Shown in pieces: positions 17,346-25,936 of a DNA stretch of 64,000 nucleotides. The position numbers were made by a program, and so were the translations under genes. Location of the stretch: assembly GCF_052056915.1 (NCBI RefSeq), contig NZ_CP195119.1, forward strand, positions 1-64,000. The letters run 5' to 3'. Within the stretch, counting starts at the first letter, position 1; each line of letters opens with the position of its first letter. The stretch comes from MTP4 sp052056915 (lineage in GTDB: Archaea > Halobacteriota > Methanosarcinia > Methanosarcinales > Methanosarcinaceae). The notes under the pieces are model-generated. The model worked only from the letters and a program-made list of their open reading frames with translations, searched no databases and was not told where the DNA came from.

Positions 17346-19659
17346 TTCCGGTTCTGATTCCGGTTCTGGTTCCGGTTCTGGTTCCGATTCCGGTTCTGGT
17401 TCTGGTTCCGATTCCGGTTCTGGTTCCGATTCCGGTTCTGGTTCTGGTTCTAATCCCGGTCATGGTTCTGATTACGGTCATGGTCCTGCTTTCGGGGTAT
17501 TCAGCTCAAGCGGAAAGCTGCTGGCAGGAAATAAGGACTTTAAAGATTACTCCGAGCTTGCCAAAAAGCTGGACATTAAAAGAAGCGCCCTGTATGTCGA
17601 GACCGGGGACATGACGGGGGACATGCACGGAGACATGCCCGGAAAAAGGGAAATTCTTCTCGGCTGCAGCCTCCTGGCTAAAATCAAGCTAGGCAGGGAA
17701 GAAAGGGTTGTCTTTATCTCGAAAATCCTGCCGGGGGAGTTTGACCGGGAGGGGGCCTGGCTCAAGAAGTTCTATAAGGAGGCCAGGGCGAAAACCGAAG
17801 CTCTGGAGTCAATCCGGTATGACGTAATCGGTTTGTGGAAAGCGGGTGATCTGGATTCGCTGGTCTCTCCGGATTTTCCGGGTTTTCTTGATTCTTCGGG
17901 TTTCCTGAATTCTTTTACTTCCCCGGAAAAATTCCCTGCCGGGTCCTTTGCCAAATCCCTTGCTCAGCTTGCGGGGGTCCTTCTCTCAAACCAGCCGGTT
18001 TCGGTCAGGACTTCCAAACTTGAGGACGGGCTTTTGCTGCTTTTCAGCCTGGTTTCGGGCTTGAAGCCTGCTTTTCACCTGCCTTTCAGGTTTGCCCTTT
18101 CCCTCTATCCGTCCGGGCTTGACCTGTCAGCCGGGCCCGGGGAGCCTGACCCTGACTTTTTCTTTGAAAACGGGGACCTGAGATCCAACCCGGCTTCGCG
18201 GGGTCCGGAGCCTTCCTATCCTGTGGAATATTACGAATTTCTCTACAGGGCTTTCGTCCGCATGGCAGAGCAGCAGGAATACCCGGGGACTGAGGAAAGT
18301 TTCCGGGAAAGGACCGGGGACCGGGAGGAACTGCTGGAGGAAGTCCGGAGGGGCATGATCGAACATTTCGGGCCCGAAATAACCGACAGTTTCATGGCAA
18401 AGGGAGAAATCGAAACCCTCTTCGAACTTTACCGGGAAAAGCCCGGGTCCCTGAAAGCGCTGGCTGATGCCCTGGTTGCCAGGGGCTGGGCTGACAGGGT
18501 CTTCGTGTTCCGGGACAAGGAACTTGCAGCTGAAGTGATAAAGAAACTGAGCGGAACGGATTCCGTAAGCAAAGGGCTTGAAGCCTTCATGCTGGAGCTG
18601 TACCGGGGGCTTAACAGCATCGGTGAAAAAGAAGAGGTCCAGCGCTACCTCCTGGAAAACGGTTTCTTTTACGAAGACTTCGTCTCCGAACTCGCCCTGA
18701 TGCTCGAGGAAGGCTTCCGCAAAGGTGAACCCTCCCCTTACCTCCCCTCCCTGCTTGCCCTAACTGCCGACGTTTCCTTTTACGGGAACCCCCATGGAAA
18801 GAAAACATTCACCTGGGGGCTTCGCAAAGGGTTCGACCCCCTCAGCCCGCATGAAGCTGTGAACTTTTTAAAGCATGTCCTCTCAACCCTGCCCACTGTG
18901 GGAGAAGGCGGGAAACTGCTCCTCAAGACCCTCATAGAGCAAAAAGCCTCTGCCTTCAGGACCCCGGATAAACGTGCCACAGGGACAGGGGACGATTTTG
19001 TTCTGGAACTCAGCGAAAAACAGGCGGAAAAGCTGGACTCCTGGCTCGGAAGCAACTACGCCGGGGCAAGGAACGAAAAAATCCATACCCGCAGAAAAAA
19101 GCTTATGAAAAACGTCCGCAACGTCGTCCTTATCCTCCTGGCTTTCGCAGTCCTCGGAGCCCTTGCCCTCGCATTCCTGAACTACGGCCCCCAAATCCCT
19201 GGAATGGAGAACGTCTCCCCTGAAGCCGAAAACACGTCAGGGGCTGAGAATGAATCCATTGTGCAGGACGGAAACGCTTCAAAAAGCGTTGGGGTAACCG
19301 TGTCTTCAGGTTCCCCTGATTCAGCGGGCTCTGGCAATTCAACGGATGATGCTGATTCGGTGGTTTCTGGTAATTCTACCGATTCTGCTGATTCGGTGGG
19401 TTTTGCTGGCTCTGTAGATTCTGCTGGCTTTGTAGATTCTGCTGGCTTTGTAGATTCTGCTGATTCTGCTGACTCTTCCGACCTCATGAGTCCTGAGAAT
19501 CTTTCCGATGAGGAATCAAATCAAACCGCTCCCGATAACAGCAGTAATGAATCGGACCTTAAAGCCCGGGAATCCAATGACCCTGAAAACACGACTTCTG
19601 AAAACATGACTTCCAAAGAAGTCAACTATGATTCCCTCTCACACTGGCAATTCCCGTAA
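17320..19659 (+). CDS. Membrane protein with Ser/Gly/Asp-repeat N-terminus, tubulin-like operon
   Basis: A 779-residue protein starting with GTG, with GGAGG four bases upstream, inside the end of the GTPase gene. Residues 8-50 are a repeat of Ser-Gly-Ser-Asp type encoded by a degenerate 18-bp DNA repeat. Residues 55-590 are soluble and unrecognised. One transmembrane helix lies near 600-622 (NVVLILLAFAVLGALALAFL). The remaining 155 residues are Ser/Asp/Asn-rich and contain about a dozen N-x-S/T sequons, fitting an exposed, glycosylated tail outside the cell. The large domain would then be cytoplasmic, near the GTPase and tubulin-like proteins. It is the last gene of the operon. Confidence 0.7.
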   Translation: MKLRNSASDSGSDSGSGSGSGSDSGSGSGSDSGSGSDSGSGSGSNPGHGSDYGHGPAFGVFSSSGKLLAGNKDFKDYSELAKKLDIKRSALYVETGDMTGDMHGDMPGKREILLGCSLLAKIKLGREERVVFISKILPGEFDREGAWLKKFYKEARAKTEALESIRYDVIGLWKAGDLDSLVSPDFPGFLDSSGFLNSFTSPEKFPAGSFAKSLAQLAGVLLSNQPVSVRTSKLEDGLLLLFSLVSGLKPAFHLPFRFALSLYPSGLDLSAGPGEPDPDFFFENGDLRSNPASRGPEPSYPVEYYEFLYRAFVRMAEQQEYPGTEESFRERTGDREELLEEVRRGMIEHFGPEITDSFMAKGEIETLFELYREKPGSLKALADALVARGWADRVFVFRDKELAAEVIKKLSGTDSVSKGLEAFMLELYRGLNSIGEKEEVQRYLLENGFFYEDFVSELALMLEEGFRKGEPSPYLPSLLALTADVSFYGNPHGKKTFTWGLRKGFDPLSPHEAVNFLKHVLSTLPTVGEGGKLLLKTLIEQKASAFRTPDKRATGTGDDFVLELSEKQAEKLDSWLGSNYAGARNEKIHTRRKKLMKNVRNVVLILLAFAVLGALALAFLNYGPQIPGMENVSPEAENTSGAENESIVQDGNASKSVGVTVSSGSPDSAGSGNSTDDADSVVSGNSTDSADSVGFAGSVDSAGFVDSAGFVDSADSADSSDLMSPENLSDEESNQTAPDNSSNESDLKARESNDPENTTSENMTSKEVNYDSLSHWQFP
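17347..17470. repeat. In-frame 18-bp/6-bp Ser-Gly-Asp coding repeat
   Basis: Degenerate tandem copies of GATTCCGGTTCTGGTTCC and of its GGTTC(C/T) hexamer encode the Ser/Gly/Asp N-terminus of the 779-residue protein. Unit boundaries stay in frame, as expected if the repeat expands and contracts without disrupting the gene. Confidence 0.85.
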
Positions 19660-19679
19660 AAATTAAACACCTTACTCTC

Positions 19680-20354
19680 TTAAAAAATGCGGTTCCCCGG
19701 TTTTCTCGCAGAAAGGACGGCAAAGCCTCCTTTCCCGGTGCCTTCCTCTGGCAGCTCCACTTCCTCGATCTCCTCGGGAATTCCTGAAAGGGTCTGGCAG
19801 CTTTCGAGCTTTTCGTACCCGAGTCCTGCAAGCAGCCCCGAAACCTCAACTGCCGAAAGAAAACGAGCGCCCGAAGAAAAGCTGCTCTCCTTTTGTTTCT
19901 CCACATAATACTGCCCGAGCGGACTTTCCCTGTCGAGCATCCCGATAACGATCTGCCCGCCGGGTTTCAGGACCCTTGCAGCTTCCCTCAAGCCCTGAGC
20001 CGGATCTGTGAAAAAAGAAATGGAGGTTACGATTAAAATCAGGTCTAAGGTCTGGTTTTTGAAGGGAAGGGCTTCGGCAATTCCCCGGACTACCTCTATG
20101 CCTCTTCCTTTAGCTAAAAGCGCCATTGCCTCCGAAGGTTCAATCCCGTATCCGATTCCGAGGGGAGAGGCGAACCTTCCAGTGCCGACCCCGATTTCCA
20201 GGGCTCTCAGTTTTTCCGGGTGAGAGGGGAGGAATTGTTTCAGGGCGAGGAGTTCGGACTCGTAGGCCGGTTTGTATTTATCGTACCAGGCATCGTATTC
20301 ACTGGCGTGTTTTTCGAAGGCATCGAATGGTTTTGTGGGATCCGGTTTGCTCAT
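19680..20354 (-). CDS. Class I SAM-dependent methyltransferase
   Basis: A 224-residue cytoplasmic protein with the Rossmann-fold methyltransferase pattern: motif I ALEIGVGTGRF (about 50-60), an acidic residue at the end of strand 2 (GIEPSE), EALPFKNQTLDLILIV near motif II/III, and RVLKPGGQIVIG after the fourth strand. The sequence is close to the UbiE/Methyltransf_11 group. The substrate cannot be predicted. It is convergent with the tubulin-like operon, with only 20 bases between the genes, and starts with ATG. Length is normal for the family. Confidence 0.88.
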   Translation of the reverse strand: MSKPDPTKPFDAFEKHASEYDAWYDKYKPAYESELLALKQFLPSHPEKLRALEIGVGTGRFASPLGIGYGIEPSEAMALLAKGRGIEVVRGIAEALPFKNQTLDLILIVTSISFFTDPAQGLREAARVLKPGGQIVIGMLDRESPLGQYYVEKQKESSFSSGARFLSAVEVSGLLAGLGYEKLESCQTLSGIPEEIEEVELPEEGTGKGGFAVLSARKPGNRIF

Positions 20355-20512
20355 TTCTACTGGAATATTTGTGCCGGAGGTTTTTAAGTTTGAAGGATGG
20401 TGCCGGGAATGATCTTCATTTTATCAATTAAAGTTAGAGGAGGTATTCAGGCCGCCGGATTTTCTTGATAATTCATCTAGAAATACGGTTAATTTTTTTA
20501 TTTTACTTATTC

Positions 20513-20585
20513 GAAAGCCGCGGCCCTCACTGGTTGCCAGTTTCCGTCAGCAGCCCGTTTGCGGTAGCAAACGGCCTTTCCTTGA
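20513..20585 (+). repeat. Dispersed hairpin repeat, copy C
   Basis: Perfect 8-bp stem CCGTTTGC/GCAAACGG with loop GGTA at 20555-20574, followed by CCTTTCC. The left flank GGCCCTCAC is separated from the stem by about 25 bases, unlike copy A. Confidence 0.8.
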
Positions 20586-20817
20586 CTGTAATGAAAAAGA
20601 AGAAGAATATAATTACACGTCTGCAGCCTTTTTTCTTTCGCAGTTTGCAGCAAATGCACCTCTTAATTTGCTTTCTTATTTTCTTGAATCTTTTTTGGAA
20701 ATTTCCTGGAAATGCCGCACTTCGTGCGGACAAAAACGGCTGAGACGATATTCCGGCCGCCCTGGATTCTAGAGTTCAATCGAAAGTCAAAGCTAACTGT
20801 TTTTGTATTGGATATTC

Positions 20818-20892
20818 GAAAGCCGTGGCCCTCACTGGTTGGCAGTTCCCGTCAGCAGTCCCCGTTTGCGGTAGCAAACGGCCTTTCCCCAA
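20818..20892 (+). repeat. Dispersed hairpin repeat, copy D
   Basis: Perfect 8-bp stem CCGTTTGC/GCAAACGG with loop GGTA at 20862-20881, in the second 305-bp unit. Flanks are nearly identical to those of copy C. Confidence 0.8.
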
Positions 20893-21055
20893 AAAATGAA
20901 GTATATGAATAAAAATTAGACACCTGCAACCGTTTTCTTCTCAGTTTGCAGCAAATGCACCTCTTAATTTGCTTTCTTATTTTCTTGCATCTTTTTCGGG
21001 GATTTCCTGGAAAAGCCGCACTTCGTGCGGACAAAAACGGTTAGATGAGGTATTC

Positions 21056-21309
21056 CGGTTACGTTGTTTTCTCAGCCAAGTTACTGCTCGGCGTTGTGTG
21101 GTTCATTTCATTAGCTGCGCTCCCTCAAGAGAACCAGCATAACTTATTTTATATATTTCCCAGTGACCCCACTTGCAAACGATTCAATCCTCCTCTCTCT
21201 CCTAATTACACCGGAGAAACAACAAGAATTATAAATCTTAATACCGAATCGTATCCTGAATCCTCAACTATATTTTACGAGTAATATTATTGGGAAAAAC
21301 CGGGATTTG
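21056..21309. other. Non-coding stretch before the nuclease-helicase gene
   Basis: No credible gene. Bases 21112-21157 contain GCTGCGCTCCCTCAAGAGAAC followed by TTATATATTTCCC-like sequence, a block that recurs at 28176-28233. The AT-rich part may hold the promoter of the helicase gene. Confidence 0.4.
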
Positions 21310-24300
21310 ATGATAAAACACAGACTGAGCCCTTCACTAATAGCCAGATTTTTTTACCACAACTGCGAGCGCTATCTTCGATACCATTCGACCCCCCTGC
21401 AGGAAAGGGCCCGATCCGGGATCCCGGAAGTCAGGCCGGACCAGAGCCCGGCTACGAAAGCTCTCCTGGAGGCGGGGAACCGGTGGGAAGAGCTTGTGGT
21501 CCTTGAAAAACTGAAGGACAATTTGCTGGTCCCGGAAGGCGAGGGGGTTCTTCACGAAAGGGCTCATTCCGTAAAGGAAAGCCTGGAAATTTTCAGGAAT
21601 TTGAAAAAGGGGGATACGGTCTACCAGCCTACACTTTTAGTTCCGCCCCGGTTTTATCAAAAGTACAATTTATCCCCTGAGCTGTGCAGGTTTTCGGCTT
21701 GCAGGCCTGACCTGCTGCGGGTTGTGGAGAAGGAGCCGAAGAAGCCGACAGACCTAACGGACCCTACAGACCCGACAAATTCGGCGAATATGGATAATTC
21801 GGACAAGCCGGGCGAGTCCGGTGAGCTCTGCCTCCAGGTGATCGATGTAAAGGCCAGCGACGAACTGAGTTCGAGCCACCGTATCCAGGCTACGTTATAT
21901 GCTCTGATGCTGAAAGAGGTGCTGGAGGAAAACGGCATTGATATGCAGGTGGACATGAGCCGGGCAGGCATCTGGCTTTACGGGCAGGACGAGCCGGAAC
22001 TGTTCAACCTGGGTTTCAATATCAGGATTATCGAGGAATTTTTGAGGTACCGCCTGCCAAAAATCCTAGCAGAACCTCTCAAAGATGTGCCATGGCACGT
22101 ATACAACCGCTGCGAGTTATGTGATTTCTACAGGCACTGCAGGGAAGAGGCTGAAAAATGCGATTCGGTGTCCCTTATCCCTTACCTTTCGGTCAGCGGG
22201 AGGGAGTACCTCAGGGAGGCGGAATGGGACAGCAGGACGTCGATAAATACCCTGTCCGAGCTGGAGGCTTTTCTTGAGGCAGGGGGAAGCGAGGGAAGCA
22301 AGGACACAAAAGGTGTCGAAGGCTCTGAAGGTGCCGAGGGAACCGAAAATGTTGATGAGATCCTGGATAAGTGCGGCTCTTTGCGCGGGAAAGGGGAATT
22401 TTTGCGAAATACCCTCCGGGCTCTGAAGGAAAAGGAGGTCGTGGTTAACAGGGGAGTTTCCCTTCCGCTGCCTAAAAATGAGGACGTAAGCCTTTTTCTG
22501 ACCCTCCAGAGGGACCCTGTTTCGGGCAAGATTTACTCGGCGGGTTTTAGGCGCTTTAAGGGGAAAGCAGTTTACGGAAGTCCGGTGAACGAAAGGGTTT
22601 ACGTGGCTGAAAGCCCTGACCATTGTGAAGAGATACAGAGGAGATTCCTGCTGGACTTATTTGACGAGCTGAAAATCCTGCATGATTATAACGAAGCTTT
22701 TAAAGAAGCCAATGAATCCAATGAAGTCACCGGTAATGGATCCACTGGCAATGAAGCTAATAAAACTAATGAAGCCGCTGCAAACGAACCCACCGAATCC
22801 GATGAAACCCTGAAATGGAAGGAACAAAAGTCCCTGCAGACATACGTTTATGACAGCTACGAAGCCTCTTTGTTCAGGGAACTCCTCCGGGAAGCGGTAA
22901 AAATCCCGGAACTGGCACCCGTTGCCCTTGAACTCTTATTCTACTATCAGGACCCTTCGCTGTTCGGGGAAAAGCAGCATCCTTTTTCAAAGGTGTCGTT
23001 CCCGCTTGTTGTGCTGACCGAGGAGATCCGGAAGCTGGTATGTTTGCCGATTCCCTTTTCCCTCCGGCTTCCCGAGGTTACGGAGGCTTTGCCGAAAGCC
23101 GATTTCGATTTTAAGCTTGACCCTGGGGACCTGTTCTGGTTCGAGCACGGCAACGCGCTTAAGAGCGATGCGATTGCGATGGCATGGGAGAGGAAGAAGG
23201 TTGAAGCGGTCGGCTGGATTGAAAAGGAACTTTCGATGCGGCTCCTTGCAGCGAGCAGCGTCCTTGACGGGCTCCGGGAAAAAACCCGGGACTCCCTGGT
23301 CAGGTGGCCTCCCAAATTCCGGATCCCGGCGTCCCGGAGGTACAACTACCCGGAAGTTTCCAGGATGGTCTTTATTACCCGCTACGAGTCTTACCTGAGA
23401 AACCAGGAGATTCGGGAGAGGCGAAGCCTTCCTTTTTCGGAAAGGGTGAAGGAAGGGATCAGCATCCCTGTCCAGTACCTGGAACAGAACCTCTGGAAAG
23501 TCAACTGCGACCTGGACACGAGCCTCTTCGAACAAAACGAAAACTTCGGCTACCTCCTGGTCCCGAAGGGAGCTGACGGGGAAAAAGCCCAGCTCAGCTT
23601 TGAAGATTACAAATACCGGACCAATCTGCAAAACCCCGGCAGGAGCAAAGTCTGCTTTGCAATGGTCAACAAGAAGGTCGAAAACGAAAAAACCGGGAAG
23701 ATAATGGGATTCTTCCTTGAGGTCTATTATAATGAGGATCAGCTGGGTTTTTCCAGCAACGATGCCCGGGCTGCTTCCGACCCATCTTCCAAACCGGTTT
23801 CCAAACAGAGCTTTTTCAAGACAGGAGACGAGGCAGTCCTTCACCCGAGGTTCACGGACTTTTCCTCGGAAAGGATAATTTCCAGGCTCACCGAGCTTGA
23901 CGAGCAGCTGGAACACGACTTTATCCGGCTTTTGAGAGACCCCCGGGGCTTTTCCACTCCGATCCGGGAAACCGACAGTGTCCGCACTGCTGCCCTGAAG
24001 CATGCCGAAAACTCGGGCTTTACCCCGAGCCAGCAAAAAGCCTTCACCCACATGCTGGAAAACCGCCTGACCCTTATCTGGGGACCCCCTGGGACCGGAA
24101 AGACCTATTTCCTGGCAAAAGCCCTCCTGGACCTTGTCCGGGCAAAAATGGAAGCCGGGGAAACGATCCATGTCGGGATAACGGCATTTACCCACGCCGC
24201 AATCGAAAACCTGCTGCTGAGGGTCCGGGAATTTGCAGAAGAAGAGGGGCTTGTGGAGGGTTCTGGAGAAGGAGAAGGAAAAGAAGAAGGAGAAGGGAAT

Positions 24301-25659
24301 GGAAGAAAAGAAGGGAAAGGAAAAGGACTTGAAATTTACAAATTGAAGGACATAAAGACCCAGAAAGCCCGGGAGGCTTTAAAAGTCCTCTCTGAATACG
24401 ACATTCAGGAAAAGAGCACCTGCCCCTTCCTGATCCTGGGAGGGACGGTAAACAGCTTCAATAAAATAAAACAGAAATGCGATCCCTTTGATATCCTCAT
24501 CGTTGACGAAGCCTCCCAGATGAAGCCCGCAGAACTGGCTCTTGGCATGTCCGTCCTGGACGAGGGAAAACGGCTCATTCTTGCAGGAGACGACTTGCAG
24601 CTCCCGCCCATCATAGCCGGCGAGTACCCCGAACCCGAAGACGGTTTACCGGGGCTCTACGATTCCATCTTCTCCTACCTCCGCCTCAGGGACAGCAGCC
24701 CGGACCCCGGATACACCTGCCAGCTCCTTGAAAACTGGAGGATGAATGAGACGCTCTCCAGCTTTCCGGCAGCTACTCTCTACGGCAAAGGCTACAGGCC
24801 GGCAAACGAAGGGATCGCAAAGCAGAAGCTCAAACTTCTATCCAGGGGCTTTCCGGAAACTACTCAAAAATTAGAAGCAGACGCGGAACCTGAATCCGTA
24901 TCGGAACCTGAATCTGCATCGGAACCTGAATTCGCGTCGGAACCTGAATCTGAGCCCAAGCTCAAACCTGAACCTGAACCTAAACCCGAATCTAATCCAG
25001 AACCCGAACCTGAATTCATAAACTGGGCCCTTGACTCGGAATACCCTTTAAGCGTGGTAATTCTTGAAAACACCCGGGCTTCCATAGAAAACGAGATAGA
25101 AGCCGAACTGGTTGCAAAACTCGCCGTATCCCTGCGGCAGACCCTGTCCAGGGACGATGCCGGCACCCCCTACCCGGACTCCGGGGAAGGAGACTCAGAT
25201 TTCTGGAAACACGGCCTGTTTATCGTAAGCCCCCACCGAGCCCAGATCCGCACGATCCGGGACGAGCTTGGCAAATTGCGGGACTGGCAGCACCGCCCCT
25301 TCGTGGACACGGTCGACAAGACCCAGGGGCAGGAAGCCGAAGCCGTGATAGTGAGCTACGGGGTCAGCGATATCGATACCGCAATGAACGAAGCCGAGTT
25401 CATCTACAGCCTGAACCGGCTGAACGTGTCGATAACCAGGGCAAAAGCAAAATGCGTGGTCTTCCTCCCGCGCCCCTTACTGGAACCTCCCCTTGACCTC
25501 CTGAAGAACGCCGGGGCGAGCAAAGGGCTCGGGCATATGCTTGAGCTTGTGGAGTTTTGCAGGGAGAAGGGGGAAGTCGAGGAGTTCGAGGTGGAACTTG
25601 AGCAGGGGGTTTGCAGGTTGACGGGGATAAGGGCGAAGGCTAACCGAGTTGAGGATTAA
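21310..25659 (+). CDS. Dna2/UPF1-like SF1 helicase with RecB/Cas4-type nuclease domain
   Basis: A 1449-residue protein. The N-terminal 280 residues look like a Cas4/Dna2-type PD-(D/E)xK nuclease: an early Cys (HNCERYL, about 20), the IDVKAS catalytic strand, an HRIQATLYALML QxxxY motif, and CELCDFYRHC near 270, giving cysteines for a Fe-S cluster. The C-terminal part is a superfamily 1 helicase: motif I WGPPGTGKT (about 927), DEAS motif II, GDDLQLPP motif III, DKTQGQEAEAVIVSYG and LNVSITRAKAKCVVF. Five low-complexity linkers rich in Pro/Thr/Asp, Glu/Gly, Asn/Glu or Pro/Glu interrupt it. It starts at ATG 21310, one codon after a TTG. Role in DNA repair or phage defence is likely but not decidable. 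Confidence 0.88.
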   Translation: MIKHRLSPSLIARFFYHNCERYLRYHSTPLQERARSGIPEVRPDQSPATKALLEAGNRWEELVVLEKLKDNLLVPEGEGVLHERAHSVKESLEIFRNLKKGDTVYQPTLLVPPRFYQKYNLSPELCRFSACRPDLLRVVEKEPKKPTDLTDPTDPTNSANMDNSDKPGESGELCLQVIDVKASDELSSSHRIQATLYALMLKEVLEENGIDMQVDMSRAGIWLYGQDEPELFNLGFNIRIIEEFLRYRLPKILAEPLKDVPWHVYNRCELCDFYRHCREEAEKCDSVSLIPYLSVSGREYLREAEWDSRTSINTLSELEAFLEAGGSEGSKDTKGVEGSEGAEGTENVDEILDKCGSLRGKGEFLRNTLRALKEKEVVVNRGVSLPLPKNEDVSLFLTLQRDPVSGKIYSAGFRRFKGKAVYGSPVNERVYVAESPDHCEEIQRRFLLDLFDELKILHDYNEAFKEANESNEVTGNGSTGNEANKTNEAAANEPTESDETLKWKEQKSLQTYVYDSYEASLFRELLREAVKIPELAPVALELLFYYQDPSLFGEKQHPFSKVSFPLVVLTEEIRKLVCLPIPFSLRLPEVTEALPKADFDFKLDPGDLFWFEHGNALKSDAIAMAWERKKVEAVGWIEKELSMRLLAASSVLDGLREKTRDSLVRWPPKFRIPASRRYNYPEVSRMVFITRYESYLRNQEIRERRSLPFSERVKEGISIPVQYLEQNLWKVNCDLDTSLFEQNENFGYLLVPKGADGEKAQLSFEDYKYRTNLQNPGRSKVCFAMVNKKVENEKTGKIMGFFLEVYYNEDQLGFSSNDARAASDPSSKPVSKQSFFKTGDEAVLHPRFTDFSSERIISRLTELDEQLEHDFIRLLRDPRGFSTPIRETDSVRTAALKHAENSGFTPSQQKAFTHMLENRLTLIWGPPGTGKTYFLAKALLDLVRAKMEAGETIHVGITAFTHAAIENLLLRVREFAEEEGLVEGSGEGEGKEEGEGNGRKEGKGKGLEIYKLKDIKTQKAREALKVLSEYDIQEKSTCPFLILGGTVNSFNKIKQKCDPFDILIVDEASQMKPAELALGMSVLDEGKRLILAGDDLQLPPIIAGEYPEPEDGLPGLYDSIFSYLRLRDSSPDPGYTCQLLENWRMNETLSSFPAATLYGKGYRPANEGIAKQKLKLLSRGFPETTQKLEADAEPESVSEPESASEPEFASEPESEPKLKPEPEPKPESNPEPEPEFINWALDSEYPLSVVILENTRASIENEIEAELVAKLAVSLRQTLSRDDAGTPYPDSGEGDSDFWKHGLFIVSPHRAQIRTIRDELGKLRDWQHRPFVDTVDKTQGQEAEAVIVSYGVSDIDTAMNEAEFIYSLNRLNVSITRAKAKCVVFLPRPLLEPPLDLLKNAGASKGLGHMLELVEFCREKGEVEEFEVELEQGVCRLTGIRAKANRVED

Positions 25660-25660
25660 A

Positions 25661-25812
25661 ATCAGTATTCTGGCCGCCAAAGTTTTAATGACGATTTTCT
25701 TCGGGGATGGGGGTGTTTTTTTGTTTCGCTTACTCAGAAACCGCGGCCCTCACGATTTCTTAGACCCGACATCAGCCACGCAAAGCGAAGCTTTGCGGCT
25801 TTTCCTGGAAAA
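25661..25812 (+). repeat. Single dispersed copy related to the 305-bp repeat, with hairpin copy E
   Basis: Begins AGTATTCTGGCCGCC at 25665, just after the helicase stop. GAAACCGCGGCCCTCAC follows 71 bases later, close to the 69 bases in the tandem units. The hairpin at 25779-25797 is CGCAAAGC-GAA-GCTTTGCG, followed by GCTTTTCC; the stem differs from the other copies on both arms yet still pairs. Confidence 0.7.
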
Positions 25813-25867
25813 TAAAATAGAAGAAGATGAAAATTAAGAATTGTCACCGACTTCTACGACAGAGGCG

Positions 25868-25876
25868 TATATATTG
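25868..25876 (+). promoter_or_regulatory. Possible TATA box of the MntA-HepT fusion gene
   Basis: GTATATATT lies about 65 bases upstream of the proposed ATG at 25937. Assigned by composition and position only. Confidence 0.3.
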
Positions 25877-25936
25877 CACAGCTCTCATACTGTACATTAT
25901 ACGACAGGAAATCTTCAAAAATACAGGACCGATGCC

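Larger units (their letters stand above)
20444..21055. repeat. 305-bp tandem duplication carrying hairpins
   Basis: Two imperfect units of about 305 bases begin at 20444 and 20749; a third copy of the left end starts at 21051. Each unit begins TATTC(A/C)GGCCGCC, has GAAAGCCG(C/T)GGCCCTCAC 69 bases later, then the CCGTTTGC/GCAAACGG hairpin, a shared AGTTTGCAGCAAATGCACCT block, and a CCGCAC-TTC-GTGCGG hairpin near the right end. Open frames in it are short and not shared between the units, so it is probably non-coding. No transposase or terminal inverted repeats are seen. Confidence 0.85.

Noticed and set aside
20444..21055. Insertion sequence or MITE
   Set aside because: No transposase, no terminal inverted repeats and no target-site duplication could be seen; listed as a repeat only.
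21310..25659. Cas4 or other CRISPR-associated nuclease
   Set aside because: The Cas4-like nuclease part is joined to a UPF1/Dna2-type helicase, and there are no cas genes or arrays nearby.
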